DNA of 29,031 nt from Rhizoclosmatium globosum (taxonomy: Eukaryota > Chytridiomycota > Chytridiomycetes > Chytridiales > Chytriomycetaceae), in NCBI GenBank assembly GCA_002104985.1, contig MCGO01000347.1, positions 1-29,031 on the forward strand. The letters run 5' to 3'. The notes under the pieces are model-generated. The model was not told where the DNA came from. It searched no databases and saw only the letters and a program-made list of their open reading frames with translations. Within the stretch, counting starts at the first letter, position 1; each line of letters starts with the position of its first letter. The position numbers were made by a program, and so were the translations under genes. Shown piece by piece: positions 9,678-20,834 of this stretch.

Positions 9678-11380
9678 CTATAGCACCTCTTCTCCCCTCA
9701 GCTTCCGAAACTCTTTCAACACCTCAATCTCCTGTTTCGCCTTCTTCAACAACACATCCTTCGCCTCACATTCAGATTGCAGCTTGGCACGGTAAAACGC
9801 GTGTTGCTCGATCGTAAACTCCAAATCCTTCTGGATCATTTTAGCAGCGTCCAGTTGGGATGTCAGGGATTGAACTTGTCTTCGAAGGGCAATAAAGTCT
9901 TTGAGGGAGAACGGGTTTGCTGTTTCTGGGGAAACGAGTGATGTGGAAGAGGTTGTGTCGAGTGTCAAAGAGGTCTGGCTTGGGCCAAGGGAATCGTGGA
10001 TGGATTTTGAGTCGAATGTGAAGGATGTGCAGGAAGAGCCTTGGAATGACGTGGCTGAGTCGGTTAACTGAGTGGACTGAGTGGAGGATTCCGGGTGGGT
10101 GGGTTGAGCGGGGCTTGGAGTTAATAATAGCAAGGACGCGTTGAGGGAGACAGTTTTCCGGTCACTGGAATCTTCGACAGGTTGAATTGGATTCGCGGAT
10201 GACGGTCCTGTATGCGAAGTGTCCAGGAAGAGCAAGGATCCGTTCAACGAGACTGCACCCCTCCTCTCCGAAAGTGGCCGATGCTTTTCCTCCGTCAAAC
10301 TCAGTTCGTCAATCCTCTTCTCATCGATATCCACAAGACCTCTCGTCGATGCATTCTCAGATGCAGCCACGCTAGCTAAGCTCTTTGCGACTAAACTAGC
10401 CGCGCTTTTCGAAATGAAATCCAAGACGCTCTTGGATACTTTTGCGTTGCATGTCGAATTGGAGTCCGCGAAGGAAATAATGCTTCCGGATTTCGCAAGT
10501 TCAAGAGATGCAAGGTATTCAACTATTGCTTCGATTACTGGGCCATAGTTGTCATAGTCGATGCATTCGATTGGTTTTCGGCTGTCAGCGTCAAGGGGAG
10601 TTGGGTCTGCACCTTTTGATATCAAGAGGTGGATTATGGATGTCATGGAGTTTGCGACGGCCAAGTGAAGAGCGGTGCTGTTGCAGAAAACGTAAATAAC
10701 TTGGAGTTAAGTTGTCGAAAAATCACCTCTTTGATTCGCCGTAGTGTTTGTTCAGAAGCTCTTTTGATGCCGATGGAATCAAGTATTGAGCCATGACAGG
10801 TCGATTGAGTTTGATTGCGTGGTAGAAAAGCGGAAGACCTGACTGGTATTTGTCATTTAAACAAGAATGCGCGAACTCAAGGGCTTACTTTATCGATTAT
10901 CCCCACATCAGCCTCCTTGTCCACCAACAGACGGAAGCAACTAATATCTCCCCTCCAGACAGCATAATGAATTGGGGCACAGCCTAAACAGTCAACAATG
11001 TCTGGGTTTGCATCACACTTCAACAACAAATGAACAACGTCTGCTGCGCCAACAAATACAGAAATACAAAGCGCAGTTCTTCCATTTTGGTCAATTGCAT
11101 CGATTGCGTTTGGGTGGTTTTGGAGAAAGGCCAAGATTCCGTCGTAGTCCTTTGCAGCTGCCAGTGCATGGATACTGTCAATGTTGGGGCGCGAGGAAAG
11201 AGATAGTTTGAGAATATCGGGACTAATGGAATCAATGGTGTCGTTGGGGCCGAATGTGTGGCCAGTTGTTTCCTCTTTGGTTTGAAAGCTGTCAAAAAAG
11301 TGGAGAGAGGATCTCAGAAAGCCCTTACCATTCAAGAAGGAACTACGTCTGCGAATGAAAGGAAATCCTCGACTACTCAT
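9678..11380 (-). CDS. Ankyrin-repeat / coiled-coil protein, paralogue 1
   Basis: Exons in reading order: 11380-10889, 10842-10727 and 10677-9678, giving 535 residues in frame; the introns are 46 and 49 nt. The N-terminus is basic and Ser/Phe-rich (MSSRGFPFIRRRSSFLN). Ankyrin repeats span about residues 65-270, with NGRTALCISVFVGAADVVHL and the array hallmark DKSGLPLFYHAI. A Ser/Thr-rich low-complexity section follows, then a short coiled coil at about 465-530. Ankyrins bind proteins and the coil suggests oligomerisation, so a scaffold or tether role is inferred; there is no catalytic domain. A candidate 54-nt first intron (11328-11275) sits at the same phase-1 position as in the two paralogues. 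It is a multiple of three with no stop, so both forms keep the frame and the spliced form is 18 residues shorter. It lies 66 bp downstream of paralogue 2. Confidence 0.85.
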
Positions 11381-11446
11381 GCTCGTTCAGTCAAGATTGA
11401 AAAGAATCAAAGTTCTTGTGTTTTTCTATATTTAGGTCTATTATGA

Positions 11447-13148
11447 TTACATGAGAACTGAATATAAACGATCCAGCTTTTTGTTTATATCTTTCCATTC
11501 GAATTCAGTGCTGCTCACAGTGGCCTTTAATTGACGCGTCATATCTCGTTCATTTGCAAGCAATATCTCCAAGGAAGAGTTTGTTCCCTTCACAAAAGAC
11601 AATTCCTTTCCTAGCCTTTCAACTTCTTCTTTAAGCTTTTCATTTAAAGTGCGTTCTTTAGTTAGTGATGATCTTAATTGTTTGATTTCATCCGATTTCT
11701 TACGAGCAGAGGTTTCAAGGTTAACTATTTGACTGGATGAATCGTTTTGCCGCCCCGACACTGGCTTAACTACGGTTTGAATGGGAACATCAGCAGCACG
11801 TTTTCGATTTGAGATTGCATATTCTCGTCTTAAAGATTCTAGCTGATCTAACGCATTTGAAGTACGGATATCGGCTTCTGCGCGTGCAGTTACAGCAATG
11901 ATCAATTGACTTTGCAGCCGCTCAACTTCATCTCTCAAGGCCTTTAGCTTTAATTCGTCCACACTTGATTGAGTCTCTGCTGACTTTGCAGGTACATTTA
12001 GCTCACCAAGAGATTTAGACGCTGTGGTCTCCAGAACGAGAGTTGTGACACTTGAGTCAACAATATTATCAGTTGGGACCTCCATTTTGTTCAATACAAA
12101 ACCCTCAGCGCTTCCGTTCACTGCTAAATTGGCTCTTGTGAGTAATTCAACGATTTCATGTTCGTAATTTTCATAATCGATACATTCTAGAGGAGTTCTG
12201 TTTCGAGTGTCCTTTGCATCAAGGTCCGCTCCGAGTTCGATGAGAGCTTTCACGACTTTATTGAGTGACTTTGTAGCTGCTGCATGTAAGAGTGTAGTTT
12301 GATTTCCATCAGCTGAGGTATATTGGCTGTTGACCCAGGCTGGTGGAAATGTTTGAAGGAGTTGTAAAGACATTTCTGACCGTGACTTGTGGACGGCATG
12401 ATGGAGGAAAGTCAGGCCAGTCTGTTTGCAGTTTTTTAAATCTGTATACTCAGTAGACGCTTGATTCCGTCTCTTACCTTATCAATTATAGCTGTGGATG
12501 CTCCAGAATCCATTAAGAGCCGGAAACAGCTTATATCGCCCAAATAGATTGCGTAATGACATGCGGTACAACCAATCAAGTCTTGTGCATTAGGAGAGGC
12601 ATGGGACTTTAACAACAGATGGGCGATATCCGCATGTCCTTTCATTACTGCCTGTACTTTGATTATTCCACTATCTTTATGATAACGCTCAGTTTCTTAC
12701 AATCATCAGTGGAGTTCTTCCGAAAGTATCACTGATGTCAAGGTTGGGTCTCTGAACAGATTCCACAGAATTTAAAATCAGTACAACTGCGTCGTATATT
12801 CCAGAATCAACAGCAATATGCAAAGGAGTCAAGTGAAAGATTGCATCCGGTTTATTGATGTCACAGTTGATGTCTGATAAAGCTTGCTTGACCTTTCTCA
12901 AGTCATTGTTTGCAATATGTCCATAAATCCCAGAGAATTTTCGAACATCGTAGCAAAGTGGTGTTTTGAGTTCTTCTGGTGTGAGTTTGGTGATCACCGG
13001 AAGTGCAACTGGTGGGCTTGGCTCTGGTTAGAGGTTAAAGCAACGTGTTTGCACCTGCGCAACGTGACAATAAAATACCTTGAGGAACTGTGCGGAAGAA
13101 GGAACTCTTTCTTCGTAGGAAGGACGAGAAGTTTGGCGATCCTGACAT
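11447..13148 (-). CDS. Ankyrin-repeat / coiled-coil protein, paralogue 2
   Basis: Exons in reading order: 13148-13079, 13023-12701, 12651-12478 and 12421-11447, totalling 1542 nt and 513 residues with every junction in frame. It starts MSGSPNFSSFLRRKSSFF, close to paralogue 1. Ankyrin repeats cover about residues 45-275 (HLTPLHIAVDSG, GRTPLMIAVMKGHADIAHLL, GLTFLHHAV, TTLLHAAATKSLNKVV). The remainder is a charged coiled coil, strongest from about residue 340 to the end. The second intron, within the TPLMI/AVMKG repeat, is not found in the other paralogues. It also lacks the intron that follows the 116-nt exon in paralogues 1 and 3, so the family has both lost and gained introns. Function is unknown beyond probable protein scaffolding. 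Confidence 0.87.
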
Positions 13149-13189
13149 ATTGTTTGTGAGTTACATCAAATTTAAGATTGGTTCTTTGA

Positions 13190-13195
13190 TTTATT
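13190..13195 (-). terminator. Polyadenylation signal of ankyrin paralogue 3
   Basis: AATAAA on the - strand, 6 nt beyond the paralogue 3 stop. It falls inside the 53-bp gap before the paralogue 2 start codon, so the terminator of one gene and the promoter of the next overlap. Confidence 0.5.
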
Positions 13196-13201
13196 ATCAC
13201 C

Positions 13202-16200
13202 TTAAATAGATGCAAATAATCGATTCAATTCTTCAAGTTTTTCGTTCACTTGAAATCCTTCAATTACGTTTTGTCGACGAGCTCCATCACTGACATCTTC
13301 CTCTTCATCCAACTGATTCTGTAAGGCAACGAAACTATCGGATAGAGACAAATATTGTTCGTGAAAAGATTGAATGTCTTGTTTCATTTGGTGAATGGTT
13401 TTTTGATCCTGAAACCAGCATTCCTTGAGTTGTGTGTTCTTTTCGTCCTTTTCACGTAGAGTCGATTCGAGCTCATAGATTTTCACTTCGAGACTTTGAA
13501 TCGTTTCTCTTGATTGGGAAAGCTCTTCTTTGAGATGATGTAAATTTGCATTACATTGAGTAAGACTCGATTCAAGTTTGCGAATCGTAGCCGCTTGCTT
13601 GGAATTAACTGCTTCGTTTTCTTTCATCAAGCACTTGAGACTTGATATCTTTTTAATGAGCTGGATTTTAATCTCCTGCTCTTCTTGGATAGTTATTTCG
13701 AGTGTATCCACCGTCCTTCTGGTTGCTTCACAGTTTCGTTCAAGTGCAATCAATTCTGAAGTCAAAGACAACCTTTTGACTTGAGAATCTTTCAGCAGTT
13801 TCTGGAGTGCAGCGTTTGTGAGGGTTTCTGTTGTCAGTTGCGCTCTTAAATTGTGAGTTTCTGTCGTGATCGTGTTCGATAATAGAGGAGTAACTGATGT
13901 GGCTTTACTCGAAAGTATTCCGCTTAGTAGGCGAGTGGCTTTCATTTCAGAGAATGCAAGGCGTCCTTCAAGCGAAGCTACTTCCCGTTTCAAGCCACGA
14001 GCATCAACATCCTTCTGTATAATTATTTTCTCATATTCGATAAGCTTGTCTTGGAGAACTTTGATTTTTTCGAGTGCTTCGGAATGATGCGTTTCGTGGT
14101 AATAAAGGCTATCTGCCAAACGATCGACTTCGCTTACGGCCGACTTGAGCTGTTTTCTAAGTTCAGATCGCTCAGCTTCTTCTTTTTCATTGTAAATCAT
14201 CGAGTTATGTGTAATTTCGTTTGCAAGGGTTTCGTTTGTATCTTCAAGTCGCATTCGTAGAGTTTTGGATGTATAATTTTGAAGGTTGAGTTGATTTTCG
14301 AGATTCAATATAGTGTCGAGAGAGATTCTTAACTCGTTTTGCAGTTTCGATAGTGACAGAGAGTATTCGGTTTCAAGATTGGACAACCGTTTTGAGTTGT
14401 TTTCTGAAGCTGATTTTTCAATGTCAAACAAAAGGCCCAGCTCAAAAACGAATTTTTGAGCTTTTTTGTTTGCGGCTTCCAATTCTGCAATGTCTGAGAG
14501 CAATGTTTTGATGGTAATTTCATTTTGATCTTTGATGTTTTTTAGTTGTTCGTTCTGGTTGATGATTTCTGTCAGCTGGTTTTCAGCTGTATTATATCTA
14601 TTTATGGCGTGATACAATTGCACAGCGAGATCACTATATTTGGTCGAGTGCTCAGACGAGTTATTGAGAGTCTCCAAGAGTTTGGCATTTTGAGCCGTAG
14701 ACTCCTGGAGTGCTGACTCTGTAGCAAAACATCTTGTTATGAGCGTTTGGTATTCGCTGCTCAGTTCTGATTGTTCTAAAGCCATGTTAGTGATTCGCTT
14801 GGATGCGTCTTAAATACCTCGTTTCGATTCTGCAAGCCTTGACCAAGTTTCTCCCAGTTCCTGTTGCTGTCGTTCTACTTCAGCTCTAAGAAGATGGATG
14901 GTTTGTTTACTTTCATCTTGAGTTTCGAGGTCACGCTTTTCCGTGATGGTAAGCTGTCGTTCTAAGACAGAAGCTCGAGTTACAAACGAATGAGCCTGGT
15001 TTCCCATCATTTCGATTTGAGAAGACAGACGCTCGTTTTCAGCTTGCGATTGTTCCAATTGCAGCACTAACTTCGGTATTTCCAAACTCAATTCCTTGTT
15101 TCGAGTCTCCAAATTTGAAATTTCATTCTCTTTCAAAAGAATCTCTTGTGATTGTTGAAGGAAATCTGACTCTTTGACTGCTTTCTCAGAATTCCTCTCG
15201 GATTGTGCCGCAGCTTCAGCAATGTGTATTTGAGTTCCTTCAAGCTTCTTATTCAGCTTATAAATTTGCTTATGAAGAGAAGCTTTATCCTCGTCGTGCT
15301 GGTTGCCAAGTGCTTTGAGGACACCTCCACGGACCATGAATTCAAACTCAAACTTTTCTATTTGAGAGGCCATCGCAGACATTTGGTCGCTAAGTTTGGC
15401 GTTCTCATCTTTTTCTTGGAGGTAGAGGTTAGATACATCTGTAAGCTGTGCATGCAGTGAATGGTTTGCATTGGCAAGTGTGGTGATTGATTCTTGAGTT
15501 TGTGCCTTTAAATCTTGAAGTTCAGAAATATAGTTTAATATTTCAGCTTGTAGCTTTTCAACTTGTATATGCGGAGGATCTCTTTGTGATTTATGTGATT
15601 GTGGTTCTGTAGTCTTGGATTCTTGGTCGTTTTTACTTGACAGACTTCCACAAGAGATAAATGACTCCTTTCCTTCATAATAATTCAAATTGTTTGAGCT
15701 GGCTCCGTGGTCGATGAGAGTTTGAATAGAGTTGCTCATTCCATTTCTGAGGGCGAAATCAAGTACAGAGCTAAATTCAAACTGTTAAAGCTATTCAGGA
15801 GCTTTTAATCAATTCATTACCTTGAATCAGATCCATATATTTTGTTCAGCTCGTCAGTCGATGCTCGTTTGACTAAAAAGTCCGCCATCTCTTTTCGTTT
15901 ACACTGTATCGCATGATAAAACAACGGAAGACCAGACTTGACGAATGCATTAGTTACTCACTTAATGCTGCTACACACAAACCTTGTCAAGCAAAGTTAA
16001 GTTCACATCGTATCCAGTCAAAAGTCTGAAGCTTTCTTTACAATCCAAATAAATTGCATAATGCAAAGCTGTCACCCCCAGTAGGTCTTGTGAATTTACA
16101 TAGGCACCTCTTTGCAACAATAGCTGGACTATATCAGTCCAACCTCGCATCACCGCCAACATCAACGGTGTACGACCCTCTCGATTCAAGACGTCGATTT

Positions 16201-16681
16201 TTGCGTTATGATCCAACAAGAGCACGGCTATATCCAGTTTGTTCTCATCAACAGCTAAATGGAGCGCCGTGAATCCATGATATGTATCAAGCTTATTCAC
16301 ATCACGAGATTGGTCCGCAAGTAAGGATTTTATCTTTGTTACGTTGGATGTGTGGACGGCGGATTGCAGGGAATTCAGTTTTTTGGAGTTTAGGAATGTG
16401 GGTGATTTCAGTTTTGCGAGTGATAAGGTTGCGATGGTGTCTGTTGGGGAGAAGAAAGGTGATGGAGGTAGGGATGCAATAGACGCGATTGAGTTATGTG
16501 ACGGTGTTCGAGAGTGATCTTGGGATTTGTTGCTTGAGGAAATGAGGGCTTTTAGGGTTTCTACGGGTGGCGGAGGCGGTTTCGTAACTGTAAATGTCTT
16601 AATACCTCGATAGAGAATATCTATGGTATAGAAAGTACCTGTTTTCTTCTTTCCGAAAGTAGGTACAATTAGGCTGCTCAT
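13202..16681 (-). CDS. Ankyrin-repeat / long coiled-coil protein, paralogue 3
   Basis: Exons in reading order: 16681-16639, 16587-15983, 15936-15821, 15770-14818 and 14775-13202, in frame for 1096 residues. Introns are 51, 46, 50 and 42 nt; the last has a clear CACTAAC branch site. The N-terminus (MSSLIVPTFGKKKT) matches its paralogues. About 80 disordered residues follow, then ankyrin repeats from about 88 to 285 (FTALHLAVDENKLDIAVLLL, GRTPLMLAVMRGWTDIVQLL, GVTALHYAIYL, SGLPLFYHAI). From about 315 to the C-terminus it is almost entirely a Glu/Leu/Lys/Gln heptad coiled coil, much longer than in the other two. The first intron is a multiple of three with no in-frame stop, so retention would add 17 residues. 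A structural or tethering role is inferred, for example at cytoskeletal or basal-body structures; nothing in the sequence proves a location. Confidence 0.87.
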
Positions 16682-16772
16682 TTTAAATGGTTGTTGGTGT
16701 GGAACTTTCAGTTCGTTCCTTCTTCTTCTAGAATATGATTGGATCAAACAAATTAGCCAAAGCAATTATCCA

Positions 16773-16778
16773 TTTATT
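16773..16778 (-). terminator. Polyadenylation signal of the FSIP1-like gene
   Basis: AATAAA on the - strand starts 6 nt after the TAA stop at 16787-16785. Confidence 0.5.
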
Positions 16779-16784
16779 CGGCCA

Positions 16785-18546
16785 TTATAACGCTTCAACC
16801 AGTCCATGAGACGCTCGTATCTGTTCCAACAACTCCTCAATCCGTTCTTGACTCTCCAACTCGTCGTCATTCTGGATTCTGCGTTCATGAAATTTACGAA
16901 GCTGTTCGTCAATCTTTTCGATACGCGATGCAGAGGAATCGAAGCTGAGGTGTGAGTCTTGTTCATGGAGGTCGTGTAGGTCCATGACTGACTTGACGTC
17001 TGTGGGGAATTTTGAGCGAAGAGTAATATTAGAGTAGTCAATAACACACCTCTCGCACTAGATGATGGATACATTGGCGTAGAGATTCCGGAAGCAGTCG
17101 GTGTCCATACGGAAGGTGTCCATACAAGAGAGGCAATTTCGACATCATTTCCATGCATCGCCATTAGCTCCCTATTTTGGTATCAGTCTTTTTTTATTCT
17201 TTGCACACTTACTTGTCAATCTTCGCGAGTCGATCCAACTCTGTAGGTTCTAGCCATGTGTTCTTCACTGATTTTGCAGAACTTAGGGACGTCCTTCTTG
17301 AAGCCTATCGAACAGAAAACTTAAGCTCAATAAAGTGATAAAATGTGGCTCACGCACAGTAGAGGACACTTCGTCAGGCCCCTCCCGTTTCTCCGAACTT
17401 CCTTGAATACTTTCAAATCCATCAGTACCGTCTTCTTCGCACTCAACATCATCCCCAAACTCGTCCGATTCCATCAAAAGCTTATCGACTCGATCTTGCT
17501 CAACTTCAGTCATGGCATGGTAATAACGCGCTTGCGGACCCAGAACGATGTTTCGCTGAATAAAGTCTCCCAGTTTGTACCCTTTCTTTTCAGGAATAGG
17601 TTGGCCATCGGGACCAAGTTCTTGCGGTTGCTGTTGTTGGGACGATGGGAGAGAACCATGGTGCTGAGACGATCGGAGCGTTCCCGCTGATCGACGTGTC
17701 CCACCCAGTTTTCGTTGTAATTTTGGTTCAGTTAAGAATGTTCGTGTGTCGAGAGAGTGCACGGATTTAAGTTCAAAGTCGTTGACGGAGCTGGCGCCTG
17801 AGATTGATGCGTTATCGTCATCGATGGTGTTTTCGAATGCTGTTTGAGGCTTTGAAGTGTTTGTGAGGGTCATGTTTGATGTTGTGGATGGTTTTGAGGA
17901 CATGGAGTCTGCGAGGAGAGTCTTTTCTTGGAGGATTGAATCGAGGAGTTTGATCTTTCTGAATCCGTCGAGAAGCTTTGCGCGTGTTTCCGCTGTTTCG
18001 TTCTGAGGGTATGTTGTTGGGTTACTCGCTGTGTAGAAATGCGATGATGGACGGAAATACCTTGTTTCTTTCCATTAAAATCTGTTCATGGTGATCCAAA
18101 ATATCGAGTTGGTTGGAAATGAGAGTTGAGTTTCCTGTTGACACCATATCTTTGACTTGTTGCAAATAGACATCGAGTTCAGCCTATATTTAACACTTAA
18201 CTTAGTACATAATATACCTCAGAAATTTAATACTTACTCGCTCGGCCTCCCAGTTTTCTTGTCGCTTCAGAATATCGAATACAACAGACTCATCTGTGGT
18301 TTCCTTTCCTGCCGGAGTTCCGCACAGAGTCTGTGGTTCTGATGCTGAAGATATCAGATACGGAGTGGTTGGAACCATCGGCTTGTCTGCAGTCGACTTC
18401 AGTTAGATAAATTGAAATCGAAAGGTTTACAGTATACCTAATTCAGGAGCGATTTGAACTAAGCCACGCGTTGGTACTTTATTCGAATCTCCGTTTGATG
18501 AGCCGGCGCTGGATAGGTTGGATCGCACTACTCTCTTTGGCTGCAT
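16785..18546 (-). CDS. FSIP1-like (fibrous sheath-interacting protein 1) coiled-coil protein
   Basis: Seven exons in reading order: 18546-18438, 18386-18238, 18183-18061, 18002-17358, 17304-17213, 17171-17050 and 16999-16785. They total 1455 nt, giving 484 residues with all junctions in frame. An N-terminal disordered stretch is followed by helices (FDILKRQENWEAER; FRKIKLLDSILQEKTLLADS), a Ser-rich section and a conserved-looking block, GYKLGDFIQRNIVLGPQARY, followed by MTEVEQDRVDKLL. After an acidic patch, the C-terminus has WLEPTELDRLAKIDKELM and a final coiled coil (IEKIDEQLRKFHERR). The FIQRN...MTE.E..R...LL block is what I associate with the FSIP1 family, found in flagellated lineages; I could not verify this by search. 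A coiled-coil protein of the axoneme or flagellar sheath is the best guess. It lies on the same strand as the ankyrin array, 103 bp upstream of paralogue 3. Confidence 0.65.
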
Positions 18547-18707
18547 TTGGGAGAGTGCTAAAACTAGAATTGTCAGGTATGTATATATACAATTTAAATG
18601 AAATTCAACCAGGCAAAGAAGGATTATTTATTAATAATATTTGTTTGAGGACTTCTTTGAAAACATGTGCTTTGAAGTGCGAAGGGAAAGTGAAAAAGAT
18701 CCGTCAA
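18547..18707. promoter_or_regulatory. Divergent promoter region
   Basis: The 161 bp between the FSIP1-like start (-) and the first kinase-like gene (+) must hold both promoters. It contains TATATA-like sequence at about 18580-18590 and an AT-rich block at about 18625-18645. An open frame running upstream of the kinase ATG across this interval is antisense to FSIP1-like exon 1 and is not considered coding. Confidence 0.4.
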
Positions 18708-20747
18708 ATGCCCCTTATTGACCTCTCATCGCACGCAATCCAAACGCCAAGCAGCCAAGTGCTTGGCCAGGGTAGTTTCTCTAAAGTTTATGCTGGGACC
18801 CTTGATGGTGAGCCAGTTGCAGTGAAGGAGCTGCCACTTGGCTGTGATGCATCAGTCTTGTCTCCATTCCAACATCAAAACATTGTTTCAATTAAGGGAT
18901 TTGCTGTGCTGAAGAATCCACTGATTCTGATGGAAAGAATGGCCTCCACTCTTCAAGATCAGCTTAAATTTGCATCGCAAGGGACGCTTTCCAGTCGCAT
19001 TCTCTGGCTGAAGCAAGTCGCTCATGCATTGGCTTACCTGCATCAGCTGCCAAATCCAGTTGTTCATGGTGACTTGAGGATGTCTTCCATTTTGATTGGT
19101 GAGTGACAATTGAGTCTTGGCAGTGCGAGGAAAGCATTCATTCATCAAATTTTGCACTCTCAACACAGATAATGATGGAAATGCTAAGATCAACAATATT
19201 GGATTGTATCAGCTTAAGAAGGAATCGAGATCCTACCGCACTCCAGACTGTCACCTTCCTTTTATTGCGCCTGAAGTATACGCTGAAGTTGACTGTGGAC
19301 AAACACCAGCGCAAGATGTCTTTGCATTTGGAATGATCATGTACGAGACTCTTTGTGGACATCCTCCCTTCTCAAACACTCGCTCTGTCGCTATTTCTTC
19401 TTTGGTGGAAAATGGGCAACGTCCTCAGCAACCTGCGGCTGATGTTATTCCCCTCTGGCTATGGTTCATTATTAATCGTTGTTGGAGCCATAGTTCGATA
19501 GAAAGACCTTCAATGGGGGAAGTGGAACTGTTACTGGCGAGTGAAGGTGGTGGTGTACCTTCACAGGTAGCAACAGCAAGACCTGTTCAACAACAGCCAC
19601 CCACGTATGAGCAAGTCAATGTAACTGATTTGGAGTTTGCATTGAACACTTCGTTTATGGAAGCTCAATCGTCTTCCCGCCCATTATCCGAATTTATTGT
19701 GCCACCACCTATCAACATTCCTCCCACTTATCAAGAAATTACGCGAACTGATGTGGATATCTTGTGGGACTTATTACCTGAAGAATTGAAGAGGCGAAGA
19801 AAAATTCACAGTAAACAGCAACTGCGGAATTTACAACTCCAGAGTTTACGATTTGGAAGTGGGCATATAGGTAGCAATTTGATGTTCACGTGGAAAACGG
19901 ACGACGATCGGTTGATTGGATTGAATTTGAAGGGGAGGGTATTATTGCAGTGATTCCACCTGAGTTTGGGGAGTTGACGGAGTTGGAGGAGTTGTGAGTA
20001 TTTATGGTGTATGATTTTTGATTGATCTGTTGACATCTGAAAACAGGGATTTGAGTGAGAATCGATTGGTGGGAACAATCCCACCGGAGCTTGGGAATTT
20101 GTCGAAGCTTGTGTCATTGTAAGTTTGTCACTTTATTTCTATAACTTGTTTTATTAATTTATCCTGGGTAGGGATCTGTCAAAGAACAAGTTGGAGGGGC
20201 GTATTCCTCCTTCGCTTGCATACTGCACACGTTTAGTGAACTTGTGAGCTCTTCATTTAAGCGATGTCATAAGGCTTATATTGAAACAGACAGTTAAACA
20301 CGAATCGATTGGTGGGAACAATCCCACCTGAGCTTGGGAATTTGTCGAAGCTTGTGTCATTGTAAGTTTGTCACTTTGTTTCTATAACTTGTTTTATTAA
20401 TTTATCCTGGGTAGGGATCTGTCAAAGAACAAGTTGGAGGGGCGTATTCCTCCTTCGCTTGCATACTGCACACGTTTAGTGAACTTGTGAGTTCTTCATT
20501 TAAGCGATGTCATAAGGCTTATATTGAAACAGACAGTTAAACACGAATCGATTGAAAGGCCCTGTTCCAGATGAATTCGGACAATTATCGAGATTGCGCA
20601 CAATGTAAGTTCTGCGCTCGCCATCTTCATTGGACATTCGAATAACAAATCTGCAGGAGCGTTTCAGAAAACTGGTTGACGGGTACCATGCCCCCGCTTT
20701 TGAAAAGCAAGTTTTATATGGGATTTCAGTATCCCCAGTTTTCATAA
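18708..20747 (+). CDS. Pseudokinase-like / PPxY / LRR protein, paralogue 1 (one frame break)
   Basis: Exons: 18708-19098, 19169-19993, five 72-nt exons (20047-20118, 20172-20243, 20290-20361, 20415-20486, 20533-20604) and 20657-20747. About 555 residues once one missing base is allowed for. The kinase-like domain spans ~15-245: LGQGSFSKVYAG, VAVK (Lys40), HGDLRMSSIL (Asp122), NIG (140-142) where DFG is expected, and FIAPE. The DFG Asp and the catalytic-loop Asn are both replaced, so catalysis is doubtful. A linker has two PPTY motifs (19597-19608 and 19720-19731), followed by the module starting DVDILWDLLPEE. The LRRs are plant-type (LxGxIP), 24 residues each. There is no signal peptide or membrane segment, so it is probably cytoplasmic. 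The frame break is at the G-run 19932-19935: one base short, with clear LRR sequence (VIPPEFGELTELEEL) resuming in the next frame. Without correction the product stops at 19953, before the LRRs. Confidence 0.8.
20059..20545 (+). repeat. 243-bp tandem duplication of two LRR exons with introns
   Basis: Two adjacent units, about 20060-20302 and 20303-20545, have a period of exactly 243 bp and about three visible substitutions (C[G/T]GAG, CTTT[A/G]TTT, GAG[C/T]TC). Each unit holds two 72-nt LRR exons' worth of coding sequence and two introns. GAATCGATTG occurs at the start of both units and once more after the second (at 20545), marking the likely breakpoint homology. The duplication adds two LRRs (48 residues) without disturbing the frame. 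Confidence 0.93.
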
Positions 20748-20768
20748 ACCAAACTTCACTTTCCTTAG

Positions 20769-20785
20769 AATAAACTTTCAATAAA
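20769..20785 (+). terminator. Two polyadenylation signals, kinase-like paralogue 1
   Basis: AATAAA occurs at 20769-20774 and again at 20780-20785, 22 and 33 nt after the stop and about 50 nt before the next gene's ATG. Confidence 0.5.
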
Positions 20786-20834
20786 TGCGTCGAATTGAGA
20801 AGTAAGAAATTGAACCAACAAATCAATCAATCAA

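Noticed and set aside
18471..18707. Upstream extension of kinase-like paralogue 1 with a hydrophobic segment
   Set aside because: It is antisense to FSIP1-like exon 1, and the other two paralogues start at the position matching 18708 with no such extension.
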